DNA from: Lujinxingia vulgaris
Lineage (GTDB): Bacteria; Myxococcota_A; Bradymonadia; Bradymonadales; Bradymonadaceae
Assembly: GCF_007997015.1 (NCBI RefSeq)
Contig: NZ_VOSM01000001.1
Location: 372,001-436,000, forward strand
Direction: 5' to 3'
Length of the DNA: 64,000 nt
The translations under genes and the position numbers were made by a program. Positions 27,982-37,500 of the stretch are shown in pieces (within the stretch, counting starts at the first letter, position 1; each line of letters starts with the position of its first letter). Below the pieces are notes generated by a model, which saw only the letters and a list, made by a program, of their open reading frames with translations, ran no database searches and was not told the origin of the DNA.

Positions 27982-28530
27982 ATGCGACACGATGCTCTGG
28001 TTCGATCATGTATGGCGGCCTGCGCGCTGGGCGCCTTTTTTCTTCTGAACCCGATTGCGCTGGGGTGTGGGGACGAGGCTGTGGAGGGCTACAGCTTTGG
28101 CGCCAGCGAGATGGCCGAGGTTGTGGTGGGCCAGTGGTCCGGCAATCTCACCTACGAGGGGGCGGAGGTGGCGTTTACGCTGACGCTGGAGCCGGCGCCT
28201 GTCGACGCTCAGCAGACCGGAAGTCTTCGCCAGCACCTCTGTGGGAATCGCACGTTGATCGCGTCGGCCGACGCCTGTATCGCCACCAGTCAGTACGACG
28301 TTGCTGGCGAGGTGCAGGTGGTCGGGGAGGAATCGCGGGAGGTGGAGGGAAGTCTGGTTGCCTACGGCCAGGATCTCGATGATGGAGAGCTCACCCTTTA
28401 TGGTGCTGGCGAGGTCTGGTTGGTGCAGATGAGCGACGCTGCGCTGGCCGACGGAGGAGAGGTCCGGGATCAGGACAGTCGCGAGCTGCTCGGGGAGTTT
28501 ACGCTCGAGCGGCAGCCGTCGTCGGACTGA
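27982..28530 (+). CDS. Small lipoprotein of unknown function
   Basis: This is a 182-residue predicted lipoprotein. The ATG at 27982 has GGAG six bases ahead and is preferred over ATGs at 27952 and 27967. The signal peptide ends in IALGC (Cys29). The mature part is a beta-rich domain (VVGQWSGNLTYEGAEVAFTLTLE) with two Cys, resembling small secreted beta-barrel proteins, but no family is recognised. It has no clear terminator or operon partner. Confidence 0.7.
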   Translation: MRHDALVRSCMAACALGAFFLLNPIALGCGDEAVEGYSFGASEMAEVVVGQWSGNLTYEGAEVAFTLTLEPAPVDAQQTGSLRQHLCGNRTLIASADACIATSQYDVAGEVQVVGEESREVEGSLVAYGQDLDDGELTLYGAGEVWLVQMSDAALADGGEVRDQDSRELLGEFTLERQPSSD

Positions 28531-28936
28531 GGCGCAGGGGGCGTGAGAGAGGCAGAGCAAGGGGAGCCCGCACATGCCGGGAGAGCTGGCCAGAGGGCCG
28601 GCTTCGATCCCTGAGCGCGGGGCGGAGTGGCGAGGCGGCGGAGGACAGATAAACGGGGGGACGCTGTCGTCGGGATAGCCGCGTGTGCCTGACGCCGGTT
28701 TGGGGGGCAGGCCTCAGCGCTTAGGTTTGGAGAGTTGAAGGCAGATGCCCCCACCGGGATTCGAACCCGGACTGGACGGATTTTAAGTCCGCTGCCTCTA
28801 CCGGTTGGGCTACGGGGGCGGCGACAGGCCCGGGTAGGGGCGCTGTTGCAGTGGCCGCAGGATGTAGCATTGAGCCCGCAGCGGCGCAAGGCCGGCCGCC
28901 AGCAGTGCGTTGATGGTGACGCAAAGGGGGAGGGCG
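28531..28936. other. Intergenic region containing a tRNA
   Basis: Apart from the tRNA gene at 28746-28819 I see no gene here. Neither a U-rich terminator downstream of the tRNA nor a clear promoter upstream of it is visible. Confidence 0.5.
28746..28819 (-). tRNA. tRNA with anticodon UAA (Leu) and a short variable loop
   Basis: A 74-base cloverleaf reads on the minus strand: acceptor GCCCCCG paired with TGGGGGC, discriminator A, a three-pair D stem (GCC/GGC) with GG-TA in the loop, anticodon arm GCGGA-CTTAAAA-TCCGT, and T arm CCGGG-TTCGAAT-CCCGG. The anticodon TAA reads the Leu codon UUA. The variable region is only about five bases, whereas bacterial tRNA-Leu is normally class II with a long variable arm, as in the tRNA-Leu at 48512-48595. 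CCA is not encoded. It is clearly tRNA-like; the amino-acid identity is uncertain. Confidence 0.85.
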
Positions 28937-29788
28937 ATGGCAGAACAATCGAGGAAGGTGGAAGCGAGGCCGCCCACGGGCATGGATGAGCTGGGGCAGA
29001 ACTTCTCGCGCCTGGTACGCCTGGGGTGGGGCACGGTGCTGGTGCCCTGGCTGGCAATCGCCGCGGTGGATTTCGTCTTCGTGGCGGTAAGTGCAGCGTT
29101 GATCTGGGGGCAACAGGCCGGCGATCCGTTGCCGGCCGGGGGCATGCAGGCGATCCTGCTGCAGAGCATCAGCGCGCTGGAGATCGCGGTGGTGCTCACC
29201 CTGCGGGTGTTGCTTTTTCGGGTGCTGCGCGACCTGGCGATGCTGGGGCCATCCTCGGTGATGTCGTTGCGCGACGTGGTGCGCGGGATGCTCGCGCGTC
29301 TGGGGCCGACCTTTCTGGTCAATATCCTGGTCGGTGCGATCGTGTCGGTGGGGCTGGTGCTCTGTGTGCTTCCCGGGCTTGTGGCGATCTACTTTCTGGC
29401 CTTCGCATCCTATCTGGTGGCGGTGGGGCAGTCCGGGGTGTTGGAGGCGTTAACACGATCGGCGACGATGGCCCGGCGTCACGTCGCGATACTCCTGACA
29501 GGCTTTGCGGTTGCGGCGGTCTTTGCCGGGGTGATGGGCTGCTCGCTGGGTGCCAGCGCGGCGGTGATTCAGGGCTCAGCGGGTGTGGCCGGCGGATTGC
29601 TGGTGGGGTGGGTGATGAACACCGTGCTGGGATATCTGGCGTGGCTGTGGTGGGGGGCGGTTTATATCACCGCGGAGCAGCGCGACCAGGCCTGGCGCAT
29701 TCGAAAGAGTGCGGTCTCGGTGAGCGAGCCACCGGTCGGCGCGGAACCCGGGGACGCTCCCGAGGATGTGCCCCCTCCGCAGGTTTGA
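28937..29788 (+). CDS. Polytopic membrane protein of unknown function
   Basis: The start is the ATG at 28937, with GGGGGAGGG just ahead. The 283-residue product has about six membrane helices between residues 25 and 245, a cytoplasmic N-terminus and a Pro/Glu-rich C-terminal tail. The pattern LPGLVAIYFLAFASYLVAV followed by LTRSATMARRH resembles membrane domains of the GlpQ-associated (GDPD membrane) or DUF975-like type, but I cannot assign a family firmly. It is convergent with the tandem paralogue genes, 46 bases away. Confidence 0.75.
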   Translation: MAEQSRKVEARPPTGMDELGQNFSRLVRLGWGTVLVPWLAIAAVDFVFVAVSAALIWGQQAGDPLPAGGMQAILLQSISALEIAVVLTLRVLLFRVLRDLAMLGPSSVMSLRDVVRGMLARLGPTFLVNILVGAIVSVGLVLCVLPGLVAIYFLAFASYLVAVGQSGVLEALTRSATMARRHVAILLTGFAVAAVFAGVMGCSLGASAAVIQGSAGVAGGLLVGWVMNTVLGYLAWLWWGAVYITAEQRDQAWRIRKSAVSVSEPPVGAEPGDAPEDVPPPQV

Positions 29789-29834
29789 AGCGACGAGCGC
29801 CAGGAGAGGGCGCACCTCGGGCGCACCGCATCTC

Positions 29835-31805
29835 TCAGTCGTCGGTGGAGGCTTCCGTCTCTGCGTCCGCGGGAGAAGGCGCGGGCGCTTCGTAATAGAC
29901 GGTGATGACGTGGCGACCCGGCGTCATCTCCAAAATCCGCTCGTCACCGGGGCCGCTGCTGGCCAGGCGAGTGGAGGCGACCTCTTCATCGTCGACGAGC
30001 ACGCGGCGGATGGGGCGACCGTCGAACTCACGGGGGAACGCGACGCTGGCGATGGCGCCGTCGGGAGCGCTTTGCAGCCGCGCGCCGAGCACATTGACCG
30101 AGATCGTGAGCCGCTGCTCCGCCGGCGACCACTGGCTGGTGAGTACGGACTGGCGGCGAGCGATCAGAAAGTCGATGAGGTCGCCGGTGGTGGTGACCCA
30201 GTGCTGGTGATCGCGGGCAAGGGCGTGAAGTTTGCGGAAACCCAGGAGGATGCCGGCGGCAGGCTCGCGTGCCATCGCGTCGGCGGGCACGCTCACCGTG
30301 AGCGGTTGATGAAAGTAGGTCTCGCTGTTGACGAGCATGCGCTGCAGGCGCGCCGGGTCGATGTTCGCGCCGCTGAGCACGAAGGGCGCCTCAAGAACCG
30401 GCAGCGGCAGCCCTCGGGAGTCAATCGGGTAGAAGGGCATCGCGCTACCGAAGAGGTAGCCAAAGCTCTCCGCACTGGTGGGACCGAAGCTGGTGTCGAC
30501 GCGAAGCCCGGCAGCAGAGATACGCCGGAAGGTGGAGTCCCAGTCATTCTCCCAGAGCGAGGCTTCGGTGCGCATCAGTCGGACCGGGCGCTTGTCGCCC
30601 AGGTTTGCCTGCAGCATGGCGCGTTGTTCGGCCAGGGGAAGCTCGCGTAGCCAGGGCTGCAACGCGCCGACGCCGCGACTCTCCGTGAGGGCGGGGCGCT
30701 GCTGGCCCAGCACCCATAAGAGGCCGAGCTCGGCGCCGACCTGATCGGCCAGCGCAGCCTGAGAGGCGGTGAAACGATCGGCGGCCGCGAAGATCGTTGC
30801 GGCACCTTCATTCTTTCTGGCCCAGTCGGCGTAGCCCAGAGCGGCACGAGGCGACTCGGCGCTGGGGTGAGCGTTGGTCACCGCCCCCATATGATGTCCG
30901 GGGAAGGGCCAGAGGCGCGGCACGGGGCGATGCTCCGAGAAGCGATCGAAGAGCGCGCGTTTTAGAAGGTCGGCATAAGGGACATGTGAGCTGAGCAGGC
31001 GCTCATGCGCCACGCGTCCCTCGGTGGGCTGCCAGCGTGGGCTGCCGGGAGGGCCGAACTCCATCTGTCGCGTGGGTTTGCCCTGATGCAATGCGGTGAG
31101 CGAGCAGGCGTAGTCGAAGAGCAAGGTGAAGACTTGCCCATCACCCAGAGGTTGCACGAGCAGGCCGGGCTGCTCTTCGACCTCAAGGATGACGGGGCCG
31201 GCCGGTCGCGGCAGCATCGGCGCAGTGGGCAAGAGCGGGCCGGAGAGGGGCACGTCGACAAGGTGCTCTCGAATCGGTCCGTGGGCGCCCAGCCCGTCAA
31301 CGGAGGTGACGCGTCGGGCTTGACCGATGGTTCCGGTGGTGGAAACGCCGGTGATCGTCTCCCAGCCCTCACGCGGCAGCTCCACAACGAGCTGGCCACC
31401 GTTGCGGGCGAAGTCTTCGAGGGCACCGAGCGCGGCGCGGGGCAATCCCAGGGCCACACGCTCGGGCACGATGACCACGCTACGTCCGGCGAGGATCTGC
31501 GGGGAGAGGTTATCGCTCTGGGCGGTGGCAAAGGCGCCGTAATGATGCCAGAGCGCGTTAAACCATCCGTAGCTGCAGTCCAGCGCGCGAAGCTCCGCGG
31601 CCTGCGCGGCGGGGGTGGCCGGCAGCAAGAGAAGGACATCACCTTCGGTGCGATCGGGAGGACGTGAGCCGTTGGCCTGAAGCGACTCGGTACGCTGCAC
31701 GCTCGGCTCTTGAAGGCTTCCCCAGAGCAGGGCCAGGAGTCCCAGCACGATCAACGCGCCGAGATCCCAGGTTAGCGCTCCCAGTATTGTGCGTTGTCGC
31801 GCCAT
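29835..31805 (-). CDS. Membrane-anchored GATase-like / degenerate deacetylase-like protein, paralogue 2
   Basis: This protein has 656 residues and one N-terminal membrane helix (about 9-29), with the rest outside. Residues 50-230 look like a class I glutamine-amidotransferase-like fold without an obvious catalytic Cys (GRSVVIVPERVAL, FARNGGQLVVELPREG). Residues 270-560 look like a TIM-barrel polysaccharide-deacetylase-like domain: SHVPYADLL, LWPFPGHHMGAV, then WDSTFRRISAAGLRVDTS and YLFGSAMPF. A beta-sandwich follows. It is paralogous to the upstream gene throughout. The position equivalent to the HEDA acid of the paralogue reads HPSA, so it may be inactive. It starts eight bases after the upstream stop, so the two form an operon. 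Confidence 0.8.
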   Translation of the reverse strand: MARQRTILGALTWDLGALIVLGLLALLWGSLQEPSVQRTESLQANGSRPPDRTEGDVLLLLPATPAAQAAELRALDCSYGWFNALWHHYGAFATAQSDNLSPQILAGRSVVIVPERVALGLPRAALGALEDFARNGGQLVVELPREGWETITGVSTTGTIGQARRVTSVDGLGAHGPIREHLVDVPLSGPLLPTAPMLPRPAGPVILEVEEQPGLLVQPLGDGQVFTLLFDYACSLTALHQGKPTRQMEFGPPGSPRWQPTEGRVAHERLLSSHVPYADLLKRALFDRFSEHRPVPRLWPFPGHHMGAVTNAHPSAESPRAALGYADWARKNEGAATIFAAADRFTASQAALADQVGAELGLLWVLGQQRPALTESRGVGALQPWLRELPLAEQRAMLQANLGDKRPVRLMRTEASLWENDWDSTFRRISAAGLRVDTSFGPTSAESFGYLFGSAMPFYPIDSRGLPLPVLEAPFVLSGANIDPARLQRMLVNSETYFHQPLTVSVPADAMAREPAAGILLGFRKLHALARDHQHWVTTTGDLIDFLIARRQSVLTSQWSPAEQRLTISVNVLGARLQSAPDGAIASVAFPREFDGRPIRRVLVDDEEVASTRLASSGPGDERILEMTPGRHVITVYYEAPAPSPADAETEASTDD

Positions 31806-31813
31806 AAGCCCTG

Positions 31814-33772
31814 TCAGTCGTAGTAGAACTCAAAGGTGTTAAAGCCCTGCGAGAGCGGTACCTGCTGCAACTCCAGCCCGATGAGCGAGGTCTCGGTGGT
31901 CTCGACTTCGCTGGACATCAACTCCCCGCCGACCCTGCGCGTTCCGCTGCGCGCGCCGATAAACGCTTTGCCGCCGATGCGGGCCGGGACCACCACACTC
32001 ATGTTGCGCTCTTTGGCTTCGACGCTCAGGCGCATGATGGTGCCACGGCGGGGGCGATCGGCAGACTGCCGGGTATGGGCAGGGAGGTCGGTGTCTTCGA
32101 TGATGCGGCTGCGGATCGAGCCAGCGCGTCGGGAGCGCTGAAAGGCGTCCAGCCGCAGGGCGTTCATGACGGTGTGTCGGTGGGTCTGGATGGACTCGAA
32201 TTTGGCGAGCCAGGCCTCAAAGTCGTCGACGTTGGGGTAGTCGGCGAAGGCGGCCGGGTCGGTCAGAACGCTGACGACCTGGTGATGGCCTTCGGCGCTG
32301 GCCTGGAGCAACGCGTCGAACTCCGGCCCTTCCATGCGGTCGGGGGGGAAGACCACCGGCAGCTCACGAAGTCCAAGCGGGACGCCATCATTGCTCATGG
32401 CCAGAAAGGGAAGTCCGCTGCCAAAGGCGTAGCCGCTCTGACCCGGCACGGTATAGCTCGCGTCGATGCGGATGTTAGCCTCGGCCAGCGCGGTCAGCGG
32501 CGAGCTCCAGTCCTCGGACCAGGTGCCTTCGATGGAGCGGGCGGTACGCACGTAGTTGACGGGCAGAACATCTCGGAGTTGCGCGAGCTGCTCTTCGATA
32601 GAGACCGGTCGTTCAAAGGGTTGAAAGGCCCCGAACCCATCCGGCGCATAGGTCGCGGTGGAGGGGTGAGGGAAGCGCCAGAGCAGACCCATTTCTCCGC
32701 CGCGTGCGTGAATGGCCTCGGCGCCCTCCTTACTCAATCCGGCGTCGACGGTGGTCAGCAGAGTGCTGCTGGCGCGGTGGCTGTTTTCGTATTCGAGCAT
32801 CCAGGCGCCGCCATCACCCAGGCGCGCGTCTTCGTGGAGGAAGACCACCGCGCCCTGAGCGTCACCGGGGAAGGCCCAGAAGGCCGGGACCGGGGCAAAT
32901 CGCGTGATCACACCGTGGGCGATGTAGCGCTCGAGGAGATCGGCATAGGGCACGTCGCTGCCGACGAGTTTGGGATCGGCGACAAGGTCGGCGGTGTTGG
33001 GCGCGCGTTTGGCGCCCTTGTGACGGACACGGTACGTTTCGTCGGGGCGGCCTTGCTGCAGCGAGACGAGCTGCTCCCCGAAGTCGAAGTCTACGGTCAC
33101 CACGTGACCTCGACCCACGGGCAGGGCGTAGATGACCGGGGCGCCGTCGATCGACAACAAGGTCTGGGCGCCCTCGCGCGGCGAAGTTGAGCCGACGAAC
33201 TCGGTGGCGACGGGGCTCTGTCGAAGCTGGGTGAGGTAAGGCTCGGTGAGGCCTTCGGCGTGGGTGAACCGTTGGGCGCGCCGGATGCCGGCGCGTCCGT
33301 TGGCCGAGAACATCTCGCGAAGCTCTCCGCGGGGTCTTTCCACCACGATGAGGTTGCCTTCGCGGGCCCGTCGCCTTACTGCATCAAGCGTGCTCGGTGG
33401 AAGATCGCCAGAGACGCTCGACGTCAGAATAATAACCCTCGCCTCATCGAGCATGCTCGCGGCTAACGTCTGGGGCGTGGCGATGGCGACCGGCCCAAAC
33501 TCCTGTTCGACGAGGTTGATCCAGGCCGCGCTGAAGTCGCGCTGGCTAAACGCCGGGCCGCTTTGACGGATGGCGTCGTAGTCCAGTACCACCAGCACAT
33601 CGGCGCGGGCCTCGCGCGTGATCTCTACCCCTTCGCTGGCGATCAGCTCGGCATCGACGGCCATCGGGTTACGTTGTAGCAGGACCACGGCCGCGATCAG
33701 CGCGACCAGGCTCCACAACGCGAGCCGATAGGGCAAGACGTTGACTTGTTTTCGACGTAAGCTGACGACCAT
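31814..33772 (-). CDS. Membrane-anchored GATase-like / deacetylase-like protein, paralogue 1
   Basis: This protein has 652 residues from the ATG at 33772, where MVVSLRRKQVNVLPYRL leads into a membrane helix; the frame stays open to 33868 and neither start has a good SD site. The order of parts matches the downstream paralogue: one helix, a GATase-like domain, then a TIM-barrel-like domain with SDVPYADLL, FWAFPGDAQGAVVFLHEDA, IRIDASYT and YAFGSGLPF, then a C-terminal beta domain. The HEDA acid pair could be the metal or catalytic site of a NodB-like deacetylase; this is inference. It is divergent from the two-TM and TPR-HEAT genes, suggesting a shared envelope role. Confidence 0.8.
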   Translation of the reverse strand: MVVSLRRKQVNVLPYRLALWSLVALIAAVVLLQRNPMAVDAELIASEGVEITREARADVLVVLDYDAIRQSGPAFSQRDFSAAWINLVEQEFGPVAIATPQTLAASMLDEARVIILTSSVSGDLPPSTLDAVRRRAREGNLIVVERPRGELREMFSANGRAGIRRAQRFTHAEGLTEPYLTQLRQSPVATEFVGSTSPREGAQTLLSIDGAPVIYALPVGRGHVVTVDFDFGEQLVSLQQGRPDETYRVRHKGAKRAPNTADLVADPKLVGSDVPYADLLERYIAHGVITRFAPVPAFWAFPGDAQGAVVFLHEDARLGDGGAWMLEYENSHRASSTLLTTVDAGLSKEGAEAIHARGGEMGLLWRFPHPSTATYAPDGFGAFQPFERPVSIEEQLAQLRDVLPVNYVRTARSIEGTWSEDWSSPLTALAEANIRIDASYTVPGQSGYAFGSGLPFLAMSNDGVPLGLRELPVVFPPDRMEGPEFDALLQASAEGHHQVVSVLTDPAAFADYPNVDDFEAWLAKFESIQTHRHTVMNALRLDAFQRSRRAGSIRSRIIEDTDLPAHTRQSADRPRRGTIMRLSVEAKERNMSVVVPARIGGKAFIGARSGTRRVGGELMSSEVETTETSLIGLELQQVPLSQGFNTFEFYYD

Positions 33773-33940
33773 AACGAGGTGTCGCGAGAGAGAAAGGCGT
33801 CGACGCACAGGGGCCGGGAGGCCGGCGGGCCAACCGACCCGGTGGGCGGTGGCATTCCCGCCCGTCATACACTGATTTGGCTTGATGATTAAGTCGCGTG
33901 TGGCTCGCCACGCGTATTTGACGGTGTTTTCAGGAGAGAG

Positions 33941-34501
33941 ATGGCAGACATCATTGTGGCAGCCGAGCGGGAGGGCGCCCTGGAGGTCGGCCGAAGCCGT
34001 CTGGGCCAGGCAAGGGCGGCGGTGGGGCGAGCCGCGCTGGCGTTTCCCCTGGTGATGGGGGCGCTGGCGCTGGTGCTTTTACCCGACTATCTGGGGCGTT
34101 ACCGCGAGGCCGAGCCGGTGGCCGGACTCTACTGGGTGGCGCTGGCGATGATGGCGCTGCTTTTTGCGGCGATCGTGGGTTCGGTGAGTGCGCTTCGGCA
34201 CGAGCGCTGGATCTTTGATGGTCCGGGGCGCCAGCTGCAGGTGCAGGTTCGTCTGATGGCCAGTGTGCAGGAGGCCGCGGTACCGATGCGCGATGTGGAA
34301 CGGCTGCATCTTATGCGCGGGGCAGGCCTCAGGCCTTCGCGGCTCGATGTTGTGCTAAAAGAGGGGCGGCGAGAGACGCTGGCGCGAGGTTACTTTGTGG
34401 GGGAGCGACTTGAAGAGGTGGGGCAGGTGATTTGCGACTACCTCAGGTCGCATCGCTTCTTCGTCGAGCTGGAGTGTGATTCGCCGGACGAAGGGCGCTG
34501 A
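33941..34501 (+). CDS. Two-TM membrane protein of unknown function
   Basis: This protein has 186 residues, and its ATG at 33941 directly follows CAGGAGAGAG. Two membrane helices (about 30-48 and 62-84) are followed by a cytoplasmic domain with a strand-rich pattern (RWIFDGPGRQLQVQVRL, VERLHLMRG, RLDVVLKEGRRETLARGY), rather like small PH-like membrane domains. No family is recognised. It ends 48 bases before the ATG of the TPR-HEAT protein, so the two probably form an operon divergent from the tandem paralogues. Confidence 0.75.
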   Translation: MADIIVAAEREGALEVGRSRLGQARAAVGRAALAFPLVMGALALVLLPDYLGRYREAEPVAGLYWVALAMMALLFAAIVGSVSALRHERWIFDGPGRQLQVQVRLMASVQEAAVPMRDVERLHLMRGAGLRPSRLDVVLKEGRRETLARGYFVGERLEEVGQVICDYLRSHRFFVELECDSPDEGR

Positions 34502-34549
34502 GGAATGGTCATGGCGAGCGATGAGGTTGGGTCACACGGAGGAGGCACC

Positions 34550-37500
34550 ATGGTCGAGCGGAAATCCAAGGGGAGCAGGCAGATGAGCAAGGTTGGGCGT
34601 TGGTGCAAGACTACCACGGCGGCGGCGATAGCCGCATCTACGTTGGCGCTGACGGCGGCGCCGGCTCCGCTCTTTGCGCAGGATTTCGAGGTCACCAGCG
34701 GCGATGAGCGGCAGCAGCGCATCGTCGAGCGCTACATGGAGCTGGTGGAATCCAACCCCGCCGAAGATCGTCACCTGCAGAGCCTGCTCTTTCACGTGGG
34801 GCGCGGGGCGGGGCTTAACGGATTGATCGAACATTACCGGCAGCGGGTGGAGCGAGCGCCCGAGTCGCTCAACCTCCACCTTGTTCTGGGGCATCTTTTG
34901 AGGGCGCGCGGGGATTTTGAGGACGCGCTGGCGGTGTACGAGCGCGCTGTGGAGCTGGGGGTGGAGAGCTCCAATGCCTGGCTGAGCCGCGGCCAGGTGC
35001 GCTTGATGATGGGCCAGCGGGCCGGCGCGCTTTCTGACTTTGAGCGCGCGCTGGAGCTGGAGACCAGCCGCACCCGACGCGGAGAGATCCTGCAGAACCT
35101 GGCGGAACTCTCCTTCTCCCAGCGAGATTTTGAGCGGGGCATCGACTTTTATAAGCGTCGGATCGCGCTCTCTCCCAACGACGAGTTTGTGCGCCGCGAC
35201 TTCGCCGCGTTGCTTTTGCAATACCGTCAGTGGGAGGAGGCGCTTGAGCAGTACGACGCGCTGCTCGGCATGGTCGGGCGCGATACGGCGCGGCGCGCGG
35301 AGTTCCTCTCGGAGCGCGCGGAGATCTTTGCGTCGATGGGCCAGAACGATCGCGCGTTGGAGAGCCTGCAACAGGCCATTGGATTGCTGCGCGCCGACAA
35401 CTGGAGGGTCGGCGAGATGCGCGCGCGCATGGTGGACATCTACCGCCAGTCCGGTGAACTCGGCGCTTTTCTGGAGCGTTACGGCCGCGCCTGGTCACGC
35501 GGCAGCTACGACCAGCAGATGTTGGTGGCCGATGTCTACGCCGAGACCGGGGAGCTTGAAGATGCGTTGAGCCTGTACCGGCGCGCGGCGTCTCGCGATC
35601 GTCGCGCGGAGGAGCCGCGTCAGAAGATCATTCGCATCTATGAGAGGATGGGGCGAGAGCAGGATCTTCCGGCGGCGTACCGCGATTTGATGCGTGCAGC
35701 GCCGCAGCGCCACGGCTTCGGGCTGGAGCTTGCGCGTCATTACATGCGCATGGGGCAGCGCGACCAGGCGCTCGACGTGTTGCGCGAGCTGGAGCGGCGC
35801 TTCAACGACGACAGTTACGTGCTCCTTGAGATCGCCGATCATTACGCACGATGGGATATGGAAGATCGGGCCGAGGCGACCTTCGCCCGCGTCGAGCGGC
35901 TCGATCCGGAGGACGAGGTCGTCATCCTCGCGCTGGCCGAGTTTTATTTTGCCCGTGGCGAGCGTCAGCGCGCCATCGAGACCTGGCAGCGCCTGCCCGA
36001 GTCGCGGTTGGGACGTATTGAGGGACTCGCGCGCATGGGCGAGGTGATGGTGGATCGCGGCCTCACCGACCTCGGCGTGGGCGCGTACCTCCGCGCGCTG
36101 GAAGAGGCTCCGGAGAACGTCGGCGTGCGGCGCGGGCTGGCCAACGCGCTGGAGCGTGCGCGTCGTTGGGAGGAGGCCGCCGAAGCCTGGGCCCAGGTGT
36201 ACGCGCAGGCCGAGCAGGAGCAATGGCGTCAGGAGGCGCGCTCGCGCATCGTGGAACTCTACCGCCGTCAGCAAACGCTGCGCGCACAGATGCAGACCTG
36301 GGTCGCCGAGCTGGCCTCCGAGTCCGATGTGCAGGCGGGCTTCTTTCTGGCCGAGGCGCACCTGCGATTCCGGGAGTTTGACCAGGGCGCCGAGGTACTT
36401 GAGAGGGTTATCGACTCGCTCGCTGCGGAAGATCCCGAGATGGTCAGTGCGCTCACCCTGCTGGAGCGTGCGCATGTCCAGGCCGGTCGCTACGACCGCG
36501 CCATCGAAGCCCTGGAGCGACTCACCGAGCTGCGTCCGGAGCTCGCCGGCGATCTTCTGGCGAGAATGTCGGAGTACGCGTTGGAAGGTTCGTCGGAGGC
36601 TCAGGCGGTGGACTTTGCCGTGCGCTCGCTGGAGGTCAATCCCGACGATGCGCGCGCCCAGGCTCGCGTGGCCGGCATCTACGAAGAGGCCGGGGCGTTG
36701 GAGGAGGCCGTGCGTCATTACCGGGCGGCCACCGAGATCGATCCTCAAGCCTACGATCTTCGTCTGGCCCTGGGGCGAGCGTTGTTTGCGTTGGGACGCG
36801 CGGCCGAGGGGGAGGATGCGTTGTGGGAGGTGGTGCGCGACGCGACCGAAGACGCCATGATCATGGAGGCCGGTGAGGAGTTGTTGCGCCGCGCCGCACG
36901 CACCGGGCGCCTCGAAGCGCTGGAGGCCCGCTGGTATCCGCTGGCGTTTCGTTTGCCGGTTCGCGAAGCCCACGGCCGACTGCTGCTGCAGCTTTACAGT
37001 CGTCTGAGCAGCCCGATGCTGGTCGCTGCGCACCATGGTGATGACGCCGCCCGGGCGCGCGCCACTGCGGAGCTTCGAGATCTGGGAGGGCGCGCGGCGT
37101 CGCTTCTGCTCGATATGTTGCAACGCGACGATGTGGGCCAGCGCGCACGCGCGCTGCGTCTTATCGCCGAGATGGAGGTGGAGCTTGCCGTGCCGATGCT
37201 CACGCGGATGGTCGCCGATCGTGGTGAAGCCACCCGCGTCGCAGCGATCGTGGCCGCAGCTCGTCTCAGCGACGCTCGTCTCGTGGGGCCGCTGGTCGAT
37301 GCGGCCGCAGATACCGATCCTACTGTGCGTCAGAGCGCGCTCTGGGCGTTGGGTTTTATGCCCTCACAGCGCGCCACGATCGACACCCTGCGTGAGGTGG
37401 TAGGGCAGGGGGGCGGACAGAGCGACGATGAACTTCTCGCGCTGGCCTCGCTGGGACGTCTGGGGGGGGCGAGGGCGCAATCGATTATCGCCGAGCGGTT

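Noticed and set aside
35495-37123. 542-codon minus-strand frame opposite the TPR-HEAT gene
   Set aside because: It lies inside a gene with clear TPR repeats and has no homology-like motifs or SD site.
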